Shown one piece after another: positions 6,599 through 15,186 of a stretch of 21,333 nucleotides of DNA. The notes beneath the pieces are model-generated. The model ran no database searches, had not been told where the DNA came from, and saw only the letters and a list, made by a program, of their open reading frames with translations. The stretch comes from Planctomycetia bacterium (GTDB lineage: Bacteria; Planctomycetota; Planctomycetia; Pirellulales; UBA1268): positions 1 to 21,333 of the forward strand of contig RGBY01000011.1 of NCBI GenBank assembly GCA_009919445.1, read 5' to 3'. The translations under genes were made by a program, and so were the position numbers. How positions within the stretch are numbered: position 1 is the stretch's first letter; every line of letters starts with the position of its first letter.

Positions 6599-8947
6599 TT
6601 ACGGAGCAGACCCAACTGCCGAGCCGAGGTTTTGTGGTTCTCCGCTCTTCCAAAGACGGATGTTAGTTGTGTCATTCGTTGCATTGGTTCCCGGCGTTGA
6701 GCGGCCACGGTCGACGTCAGCCTTGAGGAGGCCAAGCAGTTTGCCGAAGGTTTCAGGGTTTTTTGCCGCCAGGTTCTCTGTCTCTGCAGGATCACGATCG
6801 AGCCGGTAGAGTTGGGCGGCTGGTAAGCCCTGTTCTCGGGCCTTCTGTTCCTTGGGGCTTGTCCAGCCACCGGAACCATGCGCCAAGAGCAGCTTCCAGT
6901 TGTCGTGGCGGTAGCCAAAGTGACCGCTGATAGAATGATGGACAATGCCGCTTCGAACGGGGCTGATCAACTGACCAGTCAATGCAGGGAGAAAACTGAC
7001 ACTGTCTTCAGCGGAGCCGTCAGGGAGGTTGGTAAGCAGGATCTCAGCGACGGTGGCGAACAGGTCGGTGAGGCAGAGCGACTGCTGGCATGTTGAGCCT
7101 TGCTTGATTCGGCCGGGCCAGCGGACGATGAACGGAACTCGGTGGCCACCCTCCCAGAGATCGGCCTTGGAGCCCCGGTATGGCCCACTGACGTGATGCC
7201 CCTGACGGGCGAGTTCAGGGATGTTGGCTGCTTTGGAACAGCCGTTATCGCTGGTGAAAATCAAAAGCGTTTTGTCTTCACAGCCGCTCCGCTCGATTGC
7301 GGACATGATTTCACCGAGGGCATGATCGGTCTGCATGACAAAGTCGCCGTAGTCACCCAGGCCGCTTTTGCCTTGCCACTCCGGGGAGGGCAGAATCGGA
7401 GTGTGGGGGGAACTGAGTGGTACGTAGAGGAAGAAAGGCTGCTGTGTTTGTGAGAGTGTTTCAATTTGGTTGACGGCTTGCGTCGTCAGCCGTGGCAGCA
7501 TGTTAATCTCATCGTCGTGCTCAATGACACGATCATTTTGAATCACCGCCTGCATGTCACCGGCATGGTGAAAGCCATGGAAATAATCAAAGCCACGGGT
7601 GATCGGGCCGTCGGGAATCCGTGCGCCGACAGGCGGTAGCCGCTGCTGCTTACGGTGCAGCGGTTCTTGAGTGACCGGGTCGAGGTACTGAAAGTCGAGG
7701 TGCCATTTGCCTACGATTGAGGTCTTATAGCCTTGCGTCTGCAGGAAACTGGCCACGGTCGGACGGTCAGCGGCAATCAGGCAGGGGGCATAGCCTTGAG
7801 TCACACCACGCTGAAGTCGGGTTCGCCAGCTATATCGACCCGTTAGGAGGCCATAGCGGGTAGGGGTGCAGACAGACGATCCGGAATGTGCGTCGGTGAA
7901 GATGAGCCCTTCATGGGCAAGTTGATCGGCATGGGGGGTGGCGATTTTGCCATGTTCTGGGTTCAGACAGTGAACATCGCCGTACCCAAGGTCGTCGCAC
8001 AAGACCACAACGATGTTGGGCTGTGCGAGTGGTTGATTCAATAGCCTCTTGAGCAGGGTCCGGTCTGCGGGGCCTTCCAGCCAGCCCAGTGACGCGAGAA
8101 AGGCATCCATCCGCAGGACGGTATCAATGAAACATGTTTGGCTTGACCGCTCGTTAAAAAATCCATGGGGCTCGTCTGGGTAGAGCCAGAGCTCTGATGT
8201 GACGCCAGCGTCTTTGAGTGCAGCGTCGAATCGCTTGGCGGTTTCCACTGAGATGAGTCTGTCGGCGGTGCCCAGAAAGACCGTGGTCGGTGGGTCGTCG
8301 GTGGTGATGTTGTGGGCCGGGGAAATGGCAGGAAACCAGGCTTTCGCTGCGGCATGTCCCCAGCCATTGGGGCCGTTGTCATAGACAGGATTAAACAAAA
8401 GGAGTGCATTAGGCTTGCTGCTGATCGAAGCAGAGCGCTCGGCGGTAGGGTCGAGTCCATCACACATGCCAGCGGCTGCTGCGACCTGTCCGCCTGCTGA
8501 TCCGCCTCCGGCCGCGATTCGGTCGGGATCGACACCGAGGCGTGTGGCGTTGGTGCGAATCCAGCGGATGGCTGCCTTGCCATCGGCCACACAGGCATCG
8601 GGCCCGGTGCCATGCCGGCTCTTCACCCGATAGTCAGCGAGAAAGGCGACCATGCCTCGCGTGGCCAGGTAGCGGGCGTGCTGCTCGAACTGGCGGATAT
8701 CACCCCCGACCCAGCCACCACCAAAAAAGAAGACCACGGCGGGCCGGCGGTCAACCTGTGGTTTGTGTCCGGGCGGATCGAAGCGATGGATACGCAGCGG
8801 CTGGTCTGATCCCGGGTTATAGATTTCAGCGACAACATCTTCCCCTAGGCTTTCTGGCTGTGGGGTAGCGGCAGCGGCTGAACCAATGGCGACGGTGAAC
8901 GTGCTGGTGAGGACAGCCGAAATAAGGGCTGTGGGAATGATTTTCAT
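6599..8947 (-). CDS. Exported fusion: alpha/beta-hydrolase esterase plus type I sulfatase
   Basis: A 782-residue protein with a signal peptide (about 1-27). Residues 40-290 form an alpha/beta-hydrolase esterase of the BD-FAE/hormone-sensitive-lipase type: an FFFGGGW oxyanion motif (73-79, with Phe where His is usual), nucleophile Ser150 in GGSAGG, Asp229 in GTADR and His261 in EPHGFF. Residues 309-760 form a formylglycine sulfatase: metal-binding Asp318/Asp319 in LCDDLGYGD, the CTPTR signature with Cys360 as the formylglycine precursor, VGKWHL (412-417), and TSDNG with Asp567/Asn568. Both active sites look intact. The pair could remove acyl and sulfate esters from the same polysaccharide. Cys360 requires a formylglycine-generating enzyme encoded elsewhere. 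The gene is divergent from the DUF1080-like gene at 9067. Substrates are unknown. Confidence 0.92.
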   Translation of the reverse strand: MKIIPTALISAVLTSTFTVAIGSAAAATPQPESLGEDVVAEIYNPGSDQPLRIHRFDPPGHKPQVDRRPAVVFFFGGGWVGGDIRQFEQHARYLATRGMVAFLADYRVKSRHGTGPDACVADGKAAIRWIRTNATRLGVDPDRIAAGGGSAGGQVAAAAGMCDGLDPTAERSASISSKPNALLLFNPVYDNGPNGWGHAAAKAWFPAISPAHNITTDDPPTTVFLGTADRLISVETAKRFDAALKDAGVTSELWLYPDEPHGFFNERSSQTCFIDTVLRMDAFLASLGWLEGPADRTLLKRLLNQPLAQPNIVVVLCDDLGYGDVHCLNPEHGKIATPHADQLAHEGLIFTDAHSGSSVCTPTRYGLLTGRYSWRTRLQRGVTQGYAPCLIAADRPTVASFLQTQGYKTSIVGKWHLDFQYLDPVTQEPLHRKQQRLPPVGARIPDGPITRGFDYFHGFHHAGDMQAVIQNDRVIEHDDEINMLPRLTTQAVNQIETLSQTQQPFFLYVPLSSPHTPILPSPEWQGKSGLGDYGDFVMQTDHALGEIMSAIERSGCEDKTLLIFTSDNGCSKAANIPELARQGHHVSGPYRGSKADLWEGGHRVPFIVRWPGRIKQGSTCQQSLCLTDLFATVAEILLTNLPDGSAEDSVSFLPALTGQLISPVRSGIVHHSISGHFGYRHDNWKLLLAHGSGGWTSPKEQKAREQGLPAAQLYRLDRDPAETENLAAKNPETFGKLLGLLKADVDRGRSTPGTNATNDTTNIRLWKSGEPQNLGSAVGSAP

Positions 8948-9066
8948 GGCGAATTGGAGGAGGGGGGCAGTTGTGAGATATGCTCATCGTCAACGAGGCC
9001 CGGTCACCCCTTTTGGCCAGCATTGGCTTGGGCGGTCGGCGTTGACTTTTCTTTTACCAGAACAAG

Positions 9067-9825
9067 GTGTTGGTCATGCGAACCCTTACTCGGTCTGGCG
9101 TAGGCCAGCTTTTCGTCGCCACTCTCATCAGTTTCGTGATTATGGCCGCAGGGCTTGCATCGGAGCCGCCGGGTGGCTTTCCAAACTTGCTTTTCGCCGA
9201 TGGGTTTGAGCGTTCTGAAGCCGCTGATTCCCCAGAGCGACCTGGCAATAACTGGGGGACAAATAGCAAAGCGCGAGCGCAGGGAGTGAAGCAGGTTTTT
9301 CTGCGAGACGGTGCTCTCTTTATCAAGATGGCTGACGTTGCAGACCATGGGGTCTCTGTGACTCAGGATGTTGAGTTCACGGATGCCGTCATCCGGATGC
9401 GGTTCAAACTGGGGAAGGGTGATGATCTGGGTGTCAACATTGCCGACATGCAGGAAAAATCAGTCCACGCTGGCCACCTCTGCATGCCCCGAATCCGATT
9501 GAATGGGCTGGAAATCCGGGACCTTAAGACCGGCCGCATGGAGTTTGAGACGCACGCGCGATCCAAGGCAAAGCAGCTCACGCCTGCCGACCGTGAGCGG
9601 ATTGCAGAGAACGAGAAAAAGTTCCCGCTTTCACTCACGCCAGACGCATGGCACGATCTGGAAATCAAGATCGTTGGTGACACGATGACCGTGATGATCG
9701 ATGGCAAAACCGCAGGAGAATTGTCTTCACCCGGGATTGGGCACCCAACCAAACGACGGATTCGTTTGGCTGTTCACCGTGAGGCCTGGGTTGATGACAT
9801 CGAGATATTTGGGCCTGATGCCTGA
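9067..9825 (+). CDS. Exported DUF1080/LamG-like jelly-roll protein
   Basis: A 252-residue exported protein. The listed start is GTG at 9067; the ATG at 9076 (MRTLTRSG) is equally plausible and gives a cleaner signal peptide ending near AGLAS. The mature part follows the concanavalin-like pattern of planctomycete DUF1080 (3-keto-disaccharide hydrolase) proteins: LLFADGFER near the start, a TDAVIRMRFKLGKG strand pair, DAWHDLEIKIVGDTMTVMIDGK, and a closing EAWVDDIEIFG. The usual role of such modules is carbohydrate binding or hydrolysis in the periplasm. No catalytic residue can be assigned confidently. It is 38 bases upstream of the Ser/Thr kinase gene in the same direction, so the two may be cotranscribed. 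Confidence 0.75.
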   Translation: MLVMRTLTRSGVGQLFVATLISFVIMAAGLASEPPGGFPNLLFADGFERSEAADSPERPGNNWGTNSKARAQGVKQVFLRDGALFIKMADVADHGVSVTQDVEFTDAVIRMRFKLGKGDDLGVNIADMQEKSVHAGHLCMPRIRLNGLEIRDLKTGRMEFETHARSKAKQLTPADRERIAENEKKFPLSLTPDAWHDLEIKIVGDTMTVMIDGKTAGELSSPGIGHPTKRRIRLAVHREAWVDDIEIFGPDA

Positions 9826-9863
9826 ATATCTGACGGAGTACGAGTGGGCAGCCAGCCTGGAAT

Positions 9864-12542
9864 ATGCCGCAGCATCCTCAAGAACATGCACGGAAGGCGA
9901 CGGAGCGTGATACCGCTGCGGAGCAGGCTGAACTATCGACAGCGGGTGATCAGGCAACAGCGGGGGATCAGGCGACAGCGGGGAGTCAGGAAGATCAGCT
10001 CAGTGGCGTGAGCCATTTGGGCCATCTTCTCGAGGCTAGCAATGGTCAGCCTGTGCCTGCCGACCTGCAGGCAGGTGAGGTTGTGGGTGATTGCAGGATC
10101 ATCCGGTTTGTTGCCGAGGGAGGGATGGGCCGGGTCTACGAGGCGCGGCAGATGCGGCCCGACCGCAGCGTTGCGGTGAAGGTGATCCGCCCGCAGCGAC
10201 TCACGCCTGCAGCAATCAGACGGTTCACGTATGAGGCTGAGGTGCTTGGCCGATTGCAACACGCCGCAATCGCGCAGATTTTTTCTGCGGGCATCAAGAG
10301 AGAACAGGCTGGTGACGCCCCCTACCTTGTGATGGAGTTTGTGCCGGATGGTTTGGCCATTACTAGCTTCTCACGCAGGCACAACCTGAGTATCACGGAA
10401 CGCGTCCGGCTTTTTTTGGCGGGCTGTGAGGGTATCGCCTATGCCCATCGAATTGGTGTGCTGCATCGCGATCTCAAGCCAAAAAACATCATTGTGGCTG
10501 GTACCGGCAGGGTGAAGGTCATCGATTTTGGAGTAGCGCGTTTCACCTCAAATGAAAACGGACTGCCCGCAAACGAGACTGCGACCGGTGAACTTGTTGG
10601 AACCCTGCAGGCCATGAGTCCGGAGCAGGTTTCGACAACAGCGTCAGAGGTTGGCACACCGTCAGATGTCTACGCCCTAGGACTGGTTCTTTACGAGATG
10701 CTTGCGGGTCACCCAGCCTATGACTGTCACAAGGGCTCGCTGGCAGCGGCAATCAAACTGATTGAGGAGTTTGACCCGCCAATACTTTCCTCAGTGGTAC
10801 CAGGTGTCAGCCGAGACCTATCAATGATTGTGGCTACCTGCCTGCGAAAAGATTCGCGCGAGCGGTACCAATCGGCTGGTGATCTGGCGGCTGACCTGCA
10901 GCGGTATCTCCAGGGGGAGCCGATTCGTGCCCGCGAGCCAACGCTTCTTGATTCGGTGCGATATTGGTGGAAGCGGTATCGCTTGGTAATGATCGGGGCA
11001 GCGGCTCTCCTGGTCATGCTGCTCGGTTCAGTGGTAGCAATTTCGGTGTTTGCCGTCCGTGCCGAGCGGTCTCGTGTGGCCGCAATCAAAGAGCGAAATC
11101 GTGTGTCAGGAATGCTCGACTTCTTTCTCGACGTCTTTCGGGCTTCCAGCCCTGAGTTGCAGGGGCCCGGCACGCAGTTGCGGGATGTGCTTGAGCCGGC
11201 AGTGAAGTCTGCCGAGACGGCATTTGCGGCTGATCCCCTTAGTCGGGCGCGGGTGCAGGTGACGCTCGGGCGATCACTTCGCGGACTCAGTGCGCTCGAA
11301 GCCGCCGGTGTAGCTGTTGAAGCAGCCGAACGGTCTGCAGTAGAGCTTGATGGCCGAGAAGAGGGACAGAGGGAGATGATCGTGTCCGTGCTGCTGGAAA
11401 CGGCAGAGCTGGCACTCGTCCGTGGGGACCATTCCCGGGCAGCGGCGACTGTTTCCGAGGCAGTCAAGCAGGCATACGCGATTGATCCACAAGGACCGCT
11501 GTATGCCGACAGCCTTGCCCTTTTCGCAGGCGTGTGCCGGCAGACTGGGAATGATGGTGATGACTACTCCGATCGACTGGTCGTCTTGGCGGACATCCTG
11601 TTTTCGACTCGGGCACGGTTTCAGGAGGCAGAGGCCGTGTTAGAGCGGCTGATTGGCCTTGAGGAAAAGCGACATGGCACAGAGCACCCGCGTGTTGCGC
11701 GGGCCCTCCAGCAACTTGCCAGACTCTATCAGGTGAGGGTGTCGACAGCCGCGTACGTTGAGCCGCTCCTGCGGCACGCGGCCGAACTGATTGCAGATGC
11801 CTACGGTCCTGATCATCCGGCAACGGCATCGGCATATGCGAAACTGGCGAGGGAACTTCTTGATGATGAGCACCTTACTGAGTCGCGACAGCTCATTGAA
11901 CGAGCACTCGACATCTATCAGCGGCATTTTGGTGACCAGCACGATAAGACTGCTGCCTGTCTTGAATTGCTGGCTCGCTGGCACGTTGCGGCAGACGATC
12001 TGGCGGCAGCCCTGCCGCTTCAGGAGCGGGCGGTCCGGATTTTGAGACAAGGTGGAGGCGTCAAGCGGGGGATGGTCCAGAATAGCCTCCTTATGCTAGC
12101 ACGCTACCGATCTGCGCTTTCCGACCGAGCGGGAGCAGTTGCCGCGTATCGAGAGGTCTGGCCAGTGCTCGAACCAGCACTCAGCCCAGACCCCAAGTCA
12201 GCGGTCGATAATATTCAGGCCATTATCCTGTTGGGGAACTGGGTTGAGGTCTTGCTTCAGCAGGACAAATTCGACGAAGCAGAAAAACGGGCCCGGCAGT
12301 GTCTTGCAATCGCTGAAAATAATTTTGACGATAGCCATCCAATCTGGCGGTTCCGCGGCCGTGTTCCGATCGTAAACGTCCTCCTCGCAACCAATCGTAT
12401 TGAAGAGGCTAGGCCGATTGTTGCGGCGTGTCGGGAGGTCTTCCAAATGGCCAACCCAGACCACCCTGAGTGGAAGCGGATCAGAGAACTCGAAAGGCGG
12501 TTTCGGGCTGCGGAGGCCGGCGTCAATCAGGCTGATGAGTAG
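9864..12542 (+). CDS. Membrane Ser/Thr protein kinase with C-terminal TPR domain
   Basis: An 892-residue Hanks-type kinase. Residues 1-70 are a low-complexity leader containing three tandem six-residue repeats (TAGDQA, TAGDQA, TAGSQE). The kinase domain spans about 76-350: glycine loop AEGGMGRVYEA (84-94), Lys106 in VAVKVI, Glu124/126 in the C helix, catalytic loop HRDLKPKN (Asp203, Asn208), DFG Asp221 and a GTLQAMSPEQ P+1 segment. One transmembrane helix lies at about 373-397. The outside part (about 430-870) carries TPR repeats of the HP-x-x-A-x-AL-x-x-LA type, probably for protein binding. All catalytic residues are present, so it should be active. Large TPR kinases are abundant in planctomycetes; the target is unknown. 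The ATG at 9864 has only a weak ribosome binding site. Confidence 0.93.
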   Translation: MPQHPQEHARKATERDTAAEQAELSTAGDQATAGDQATAGSQEDQLSGVSHLGHLLEASNGQPVPADLQAGEVVGDCRIIRFVAEGGMGRVYEARQMRPDRSVAVKVIRPQRLTPAAIRRFTYEAEVLGRLQHAAIAQIFSAGIKREQAGDAPYLVMEFVPDGLAITSFSRRHNLSITERVRLFLAGCEGIAYAHRIGVLHRDLKPKNIIVAGTGRVKVIDFGVARFTSNENGLPANETATGELVGTLQAMSPEQVSTTASEVGTPSDVYALGLVLYEMLAGHPAYDCHKGSLAAAIKLIEEFDPPILSSVVPGVSRDLSMIVATCLRKDSRERYQSAGDLAADLQRYLQGEPIRAREPTLLDSVRYWWKRYRLVMIGAAALLVMLLGSVVAISVFAVRAERSRVAAIKERNRVSGMLDFFLDVFRASSPELQGPGTQLRDVLEPAVKSAETAFAADPLSRARVQVTLGRSLRGLSALEAAGVAVEAAERSAVELDGREEGQREMIVSVLLETAELALVRGDHSRAAATVSEAVKQAYAIDPQGPLYADSLALFAGVCRQTGNDGDDYSDRLVVLADILFSTRARFQEAEAVLERLIGLEEKRHGTEHPRVARALQQLARLYQVRVSTAAYVEPLLRHAAELIADAYGPDHPATASAYAKLARELLDDEHLTESRQLIERALDIYQRHFGDQHDKTAACLELLARWHVAADDLAAALPLQERAVRILRQGGGVKRGMVQNSLLMLARYRSALSDRAGAVAAYREVWPVLEPALSPDPKSAVDNIQAIILLGNWVEVLLQQDKFDEAEKRARQCLAIAENNFDDSHPIWRFRGRVPIVNVLLATNRIEEARPIVAACREVFQMANPDHPEWKRIRELERRFRAAEAGVNQADE
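9939..9992 (+). repeat. Three tandem 18-bp repeats in the kinase leader
   Basis: Three 18-base units at 9939-9956, 9957-9974 and 9975-9992 begin ACAGCGGG and contain a GATCAGG or GAGTCAGG core. They are in frame with the kinase gene and encode TAGDQA, TAGDQA and TAGSQE. The first two differ at only 2 positions, so this is a recent in-frame expansion of a disordered linker. Confidence 0.8.
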
Positions 12543-12574
12543 CGGTTGTGATCCATCTCGCTATCACCATCTGT

Positions 12575-13462
12575 CTATTTTGGGATCAGGCCGGCAGTGG
12601 CAAGCGCATCGGCTTCTGCGCAGGTCGGGGCAAAAATGGCAGTTGCGGGCTGCGTAGGGATTTTCCAGATGCGGCTACCGGTCCGGGGATCGATGACTGG
12701 TCGCTGTGGCGACCATGCGGCGACGGCAACTGCCTTTCCAGCCGCCAGCCGGATGGTCTGTGGACTCGGCGAGGGCAGGCTGTTCGCATTCAGGTGGACA
12801 AGCCACCCCTCTTCACCAGGTGAATTGCCCCAGCAGCGGACCTCGCCCCCCAGTTCAACGAGATGTGCAGTTGAGCCAAGCCTAAGCAGCAGCTCGCCTA
12901 TCTGATCGACCGCATAGCCTGGGCCGATGCTGTTGAGATCGATGGCTGTCTGGGCGTGTTCCTTGCGTGCGGCGGCAGGCTCGGTAGCAGTTGGCCCGCG
13001 AAGTGAAATCGAGTGCATGCCTGTGATTCGGAGAATGTCGGGCGGGATGGCGGCACCGTCAGGAGCGGCCCCTAACGGCTTCTGTCCGGCCCACCAGTGG
13101 ACGAACGGGGCGACCGTCACATCGAAACGACCACCAGTTTGCCGATGCAGCCGGTTGGCAATCGTCAGAATGTCAAACAGGTAGGCATGAATGGGAACCC
13201 ACTCACCGGCCGCTGCTCGGTTGAGGCGGCTGATATCAGAGTCGTCACGCCATGTGCTCAGGGTACGGTCGAGTTTCTCGAGTAACCGGTCGACCTCGCG
13301 GTGGACTATGCCGAGCGACTTTCCCTCAATTGGGCGGGCCAGTCGGACACGGTAGGTGGTCCCCATGGCCGGACCGGCGAATGTCAGCGGCTCCGCGCTG
13401 GCGGTGGCAAGCGTTGCGAGGCTGGAAACAAGCAGGAGCGTACGAGACAACGAGGTGTGCAT
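12575..13462 (-). CDS. apbE: ApbE-family FAD:protein FMN transferase
   Basis: ApbE uses FAD to attach FMN covalently to a threonine in FMN-binding domains of exported redox proteins. This 295-residue protein has a signal peptide (about 1-23, no lipobox Cys). Family motifs are AMGTTY (32-37), STWRDDSDISRLN (69-81), TGGRFDVTVAPFVHWW (109-124), the DLNSIGPGYAVD block (175-186), VELGGEVR (202-209), IDPRTG (257-262) and ADALATA (284-290) with Asp285 and Thr289 at the usual metal-site positions. Oddities: the conserved Lys of KGYAVD is Pro181; the loop before IDPRTG is short and lacks the usual His; the C-terminus ends just after ADALATA. It starts 16 bases after a two-FMN-domain membrane protein, its likely substrate. 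Family is firm, activity less so. Confidence 0.88.
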   Translation of the reverse strand: MHTSLSRTLLLVSSLATLATASAEPLTFAGPAMGTTYRVRLARPIEGKSLGIVHREVDRLLEKLDRTLSTWRDDSDISRLNRAAAGEWVPIHAYLFDILTIANRLHRQTGGRFDVTVAPFVHWWAGQKPLGAAPDGAAIPPDILRITGMHSISLRGPTATEPAAARKEHAQTAIDLNSIGPGYAVDQIGELLLRLGSTAHLVELGGEVRCWGNSPGEEGWLVHLNANSLPSPSPQTIRLAAGKAVAVAAWSPQRPVIDPRTGSRIWKIPTQPATAIFAPTCAEADALATAGLIPK

Positions 13463-13478
13463 GGTTCAATCCTCAGGC

Positions 13479-15035
13479 TCACCAGGACAGCAGGATGGCA
13501 GCCACAAGACACCCTGCCAACAGGGCATCTCGCCAGGAAAGCCTGTCACTACGGCGATGGAATCGGAGGTGGTCAAGCAGGGCTCCGGTGGGGCAGCCGT
13601 AATGGCAGTAGGCCATTGGAACGAAACAGCTGGCAGTCAGGCTAAGGGCAAACCAGACTAGTGCGGCAACACCTGCTACGGCAGGCAGGTAGGCATCGAA
13701 CGGCTCAAGGTCGACGAGGTTAAATGGCAGGTGGAAATAGCTCACAGCAAAGGCGGTGACGAGAAAGGCAACGGGTAGCCAGCGTAGTTGCTTGAGAGTC
13801 GCCTGCAGAGGTCGGCGCACGCTGTTGAGCCAGGGGCGGCTACGGGGACGGATAACGCGGGCAAGAACCGCACCAGCACCAAAGCCCAGGTATGTCAGAA
13901 CAATCAGTGGCAGGATGACCCGGCCCCAGGGCCCACCCCGCAGCCGGGTGAATCCGGTGGCAAGACCAAGGATGATAATGGCGATTGCGAACCATTGCGG
14001 GGGCTCAATGTGAGCCAGTCGCTCTACGATGATTGCGGGGAAACGGCGATCTGACTGGTGTCGCCGCTCTGCCTCGGCCGACGCAGCCCGCAGAATTGCC
14101 TCGGCAATTGCCCGACTGGTCATCGTGGCACCACTGACCCCTTCAACCCCGTGGTCGGCCGGCACGATTCCGGCTAGTTCTTCGAAGGTCTGTCCAGCGA
14201 AAAGCTTTGAAAACCTTGCGTCGTCGCGGACATAGCCAACGTATGGCTCGTTGTCAAAGCTCGCAATCACCAGGAGACCGCAAGCCTTCCCGCTTGTATC
14301 AAACCCGAGGACAGAGTCAGTCGGCCCCTGATAGCCAATAACGTCATCGGCTACCGGGCTCGTGCGGAGCGCCCAGCCCAGGGGGATGTCATTGCCATCA
14401 TAAGCCCTCAGAACGGAACGGCTGCCCGGGTCTTGTTCAAGTCTGGTGGCATTGGGGAATAGCCTTTTGAGATCAGCCAGAGTTGGCTGCGTGGCAAAGC
14501 GGCCTGTCGCCGAGCTGCCCCCAAGTCGCAGGCTGATGGCGTCGATGATTGCGAGGCTTGTCAGCGTGGCGCCGGCTGTCACGCTGATCGGCCCAGAGCC
14601 CGCAATCAGATCCTTAAGTGTGCGGCCGTGAAATTGCCTCCAGAAGGCGTCGTCCCGAAGCACGGCAGCGACGTGGTCACGGGTGTCCCCGCTGGAAAGG
14701 AGGTCAATGGCCACAATCTCTTGGCTGGTGTTACAGACCAGCAACAGATTGGTCGAACCGGAAAAGCCAATGGCGGTGTCACCGATAGGTGAGGTCTGCA
14801 GGATGGTGCCAACAGGCTGACCAGTCTCGCTGAGGAGGTCACGGCCTCCGGCAATCACTAGCGAAGGGCCTCCCAGTTGGTGGGCAGTCGGCAGAACGGC
14901 TTGCACGCGTGGCAATAAGGCTGCGGTCAGCCTGACAGCGGAGGCCTCCGTACGAGCCTGCTGATGGCTGCGGGCCACGGCCAGAGCCAACCCGGCCACG
15001 ATAAGAAGACGAAGACTATGAATAAGGAGAGGCAT
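13479..15035 (-). CDS. NosR-like membrane protein with two FMN-binding domains
   Basis: A 518-residue integral membrane electron-transfer protein related to NosR/RnfG/NqrC. An N-terminal helix (about 8-22) precedes two periplasmic FMN-binding domains. The first ends in SVTAGATLTS (151-160, Thr157 the expected flavin site), the second in GVSGATMTS (299-307, Thr304). About five membrane helices follow (roughly 347-362, 372-392, 418-436, 448-468, 502-516). The last loop holds C470 and CHYGCPTG (Cys477, Cys481), like the cysteine motif of NosR/NapH. Unlike full NosR, there is no second CxxxCP motif and no C-terminal ferredoxin domain. The downstream apbE, 16 bases away, should provide flavinylation. 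No nos or nap genes are nearby, so a role in nitrous oxide respiration is not supported. Divergent from the sulfatase at 15187 across about 150 bases. Confidence 0.85.
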   Translation of the reverse strand: MPLLIHSLRLLIVAGLALAVARSHQQARTEASAVRLTAALLPRVQAVLPTAHQLGGPSLVIAGGRDLLSETGQPVGTILQTSPIGDTAIGFSGSTNLLLVCNTSQEIVAIDLLSSGDTRDHVAAVLRDDAFWRQFHGRTLKDLIAGSGPISVTAGATLTSLAIIDAISLRLGGSSATGRFATQPTLADLKRLFPNATRLEQDPGSRSVLRAYDGNDIPLGWALRTSPVADDVIGYQGPTDSVLGFDTSGKACGLLVIASFDNEPYVGYVRDDARFSKLFAGQTFEELAGIVPADHGVEGVSGATMTSRAIAEAILRAASAEAERRHQSDRRFPAIIVERLAHIEPPQWFAIAIIILGLATGFTRLRGGPWGRVILPLIVLTYLGFGAGAVLARVIRPRSRPWLNSVRRPLQATLKQLRWLPVAFLVTAFAVSYFHLPFNLVDLEPFDAYLPAVAGVAALVWFALSLTASCFVPMAYCHYGCPTGALLDHLRFHRRSDRLSWRDALLAGCLVAAILLSW

Positions 15036-15186
15036 GTGCCGACATTCGTGAGGTGGCCCAGCGAGGCGAGAAGCCTGCCTAGGGTGGTGGTCGTCGAATG
15101 GGAAGTCGTCGGTAGCAGTCCGGAGATGATAGTCTACGGCGACTCAGCTGGTTTCCAGAAGACGTTTCATGAAAGGTGGGCCTGTC

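Noticed and set aside
12549..12588. TGATCC/GGATCA inverted repeat between the kinase and apbE ends
   Set aside because: The 28-base loop is too long for a 6-bp stem to be meaningful.
13479..15035. Calling the membrane protein a true NosR of nitrous oxide respiration
   Set aside because: It lacks the ferredoxin domain and second cysteine motif, and no nos genes are present in the window.
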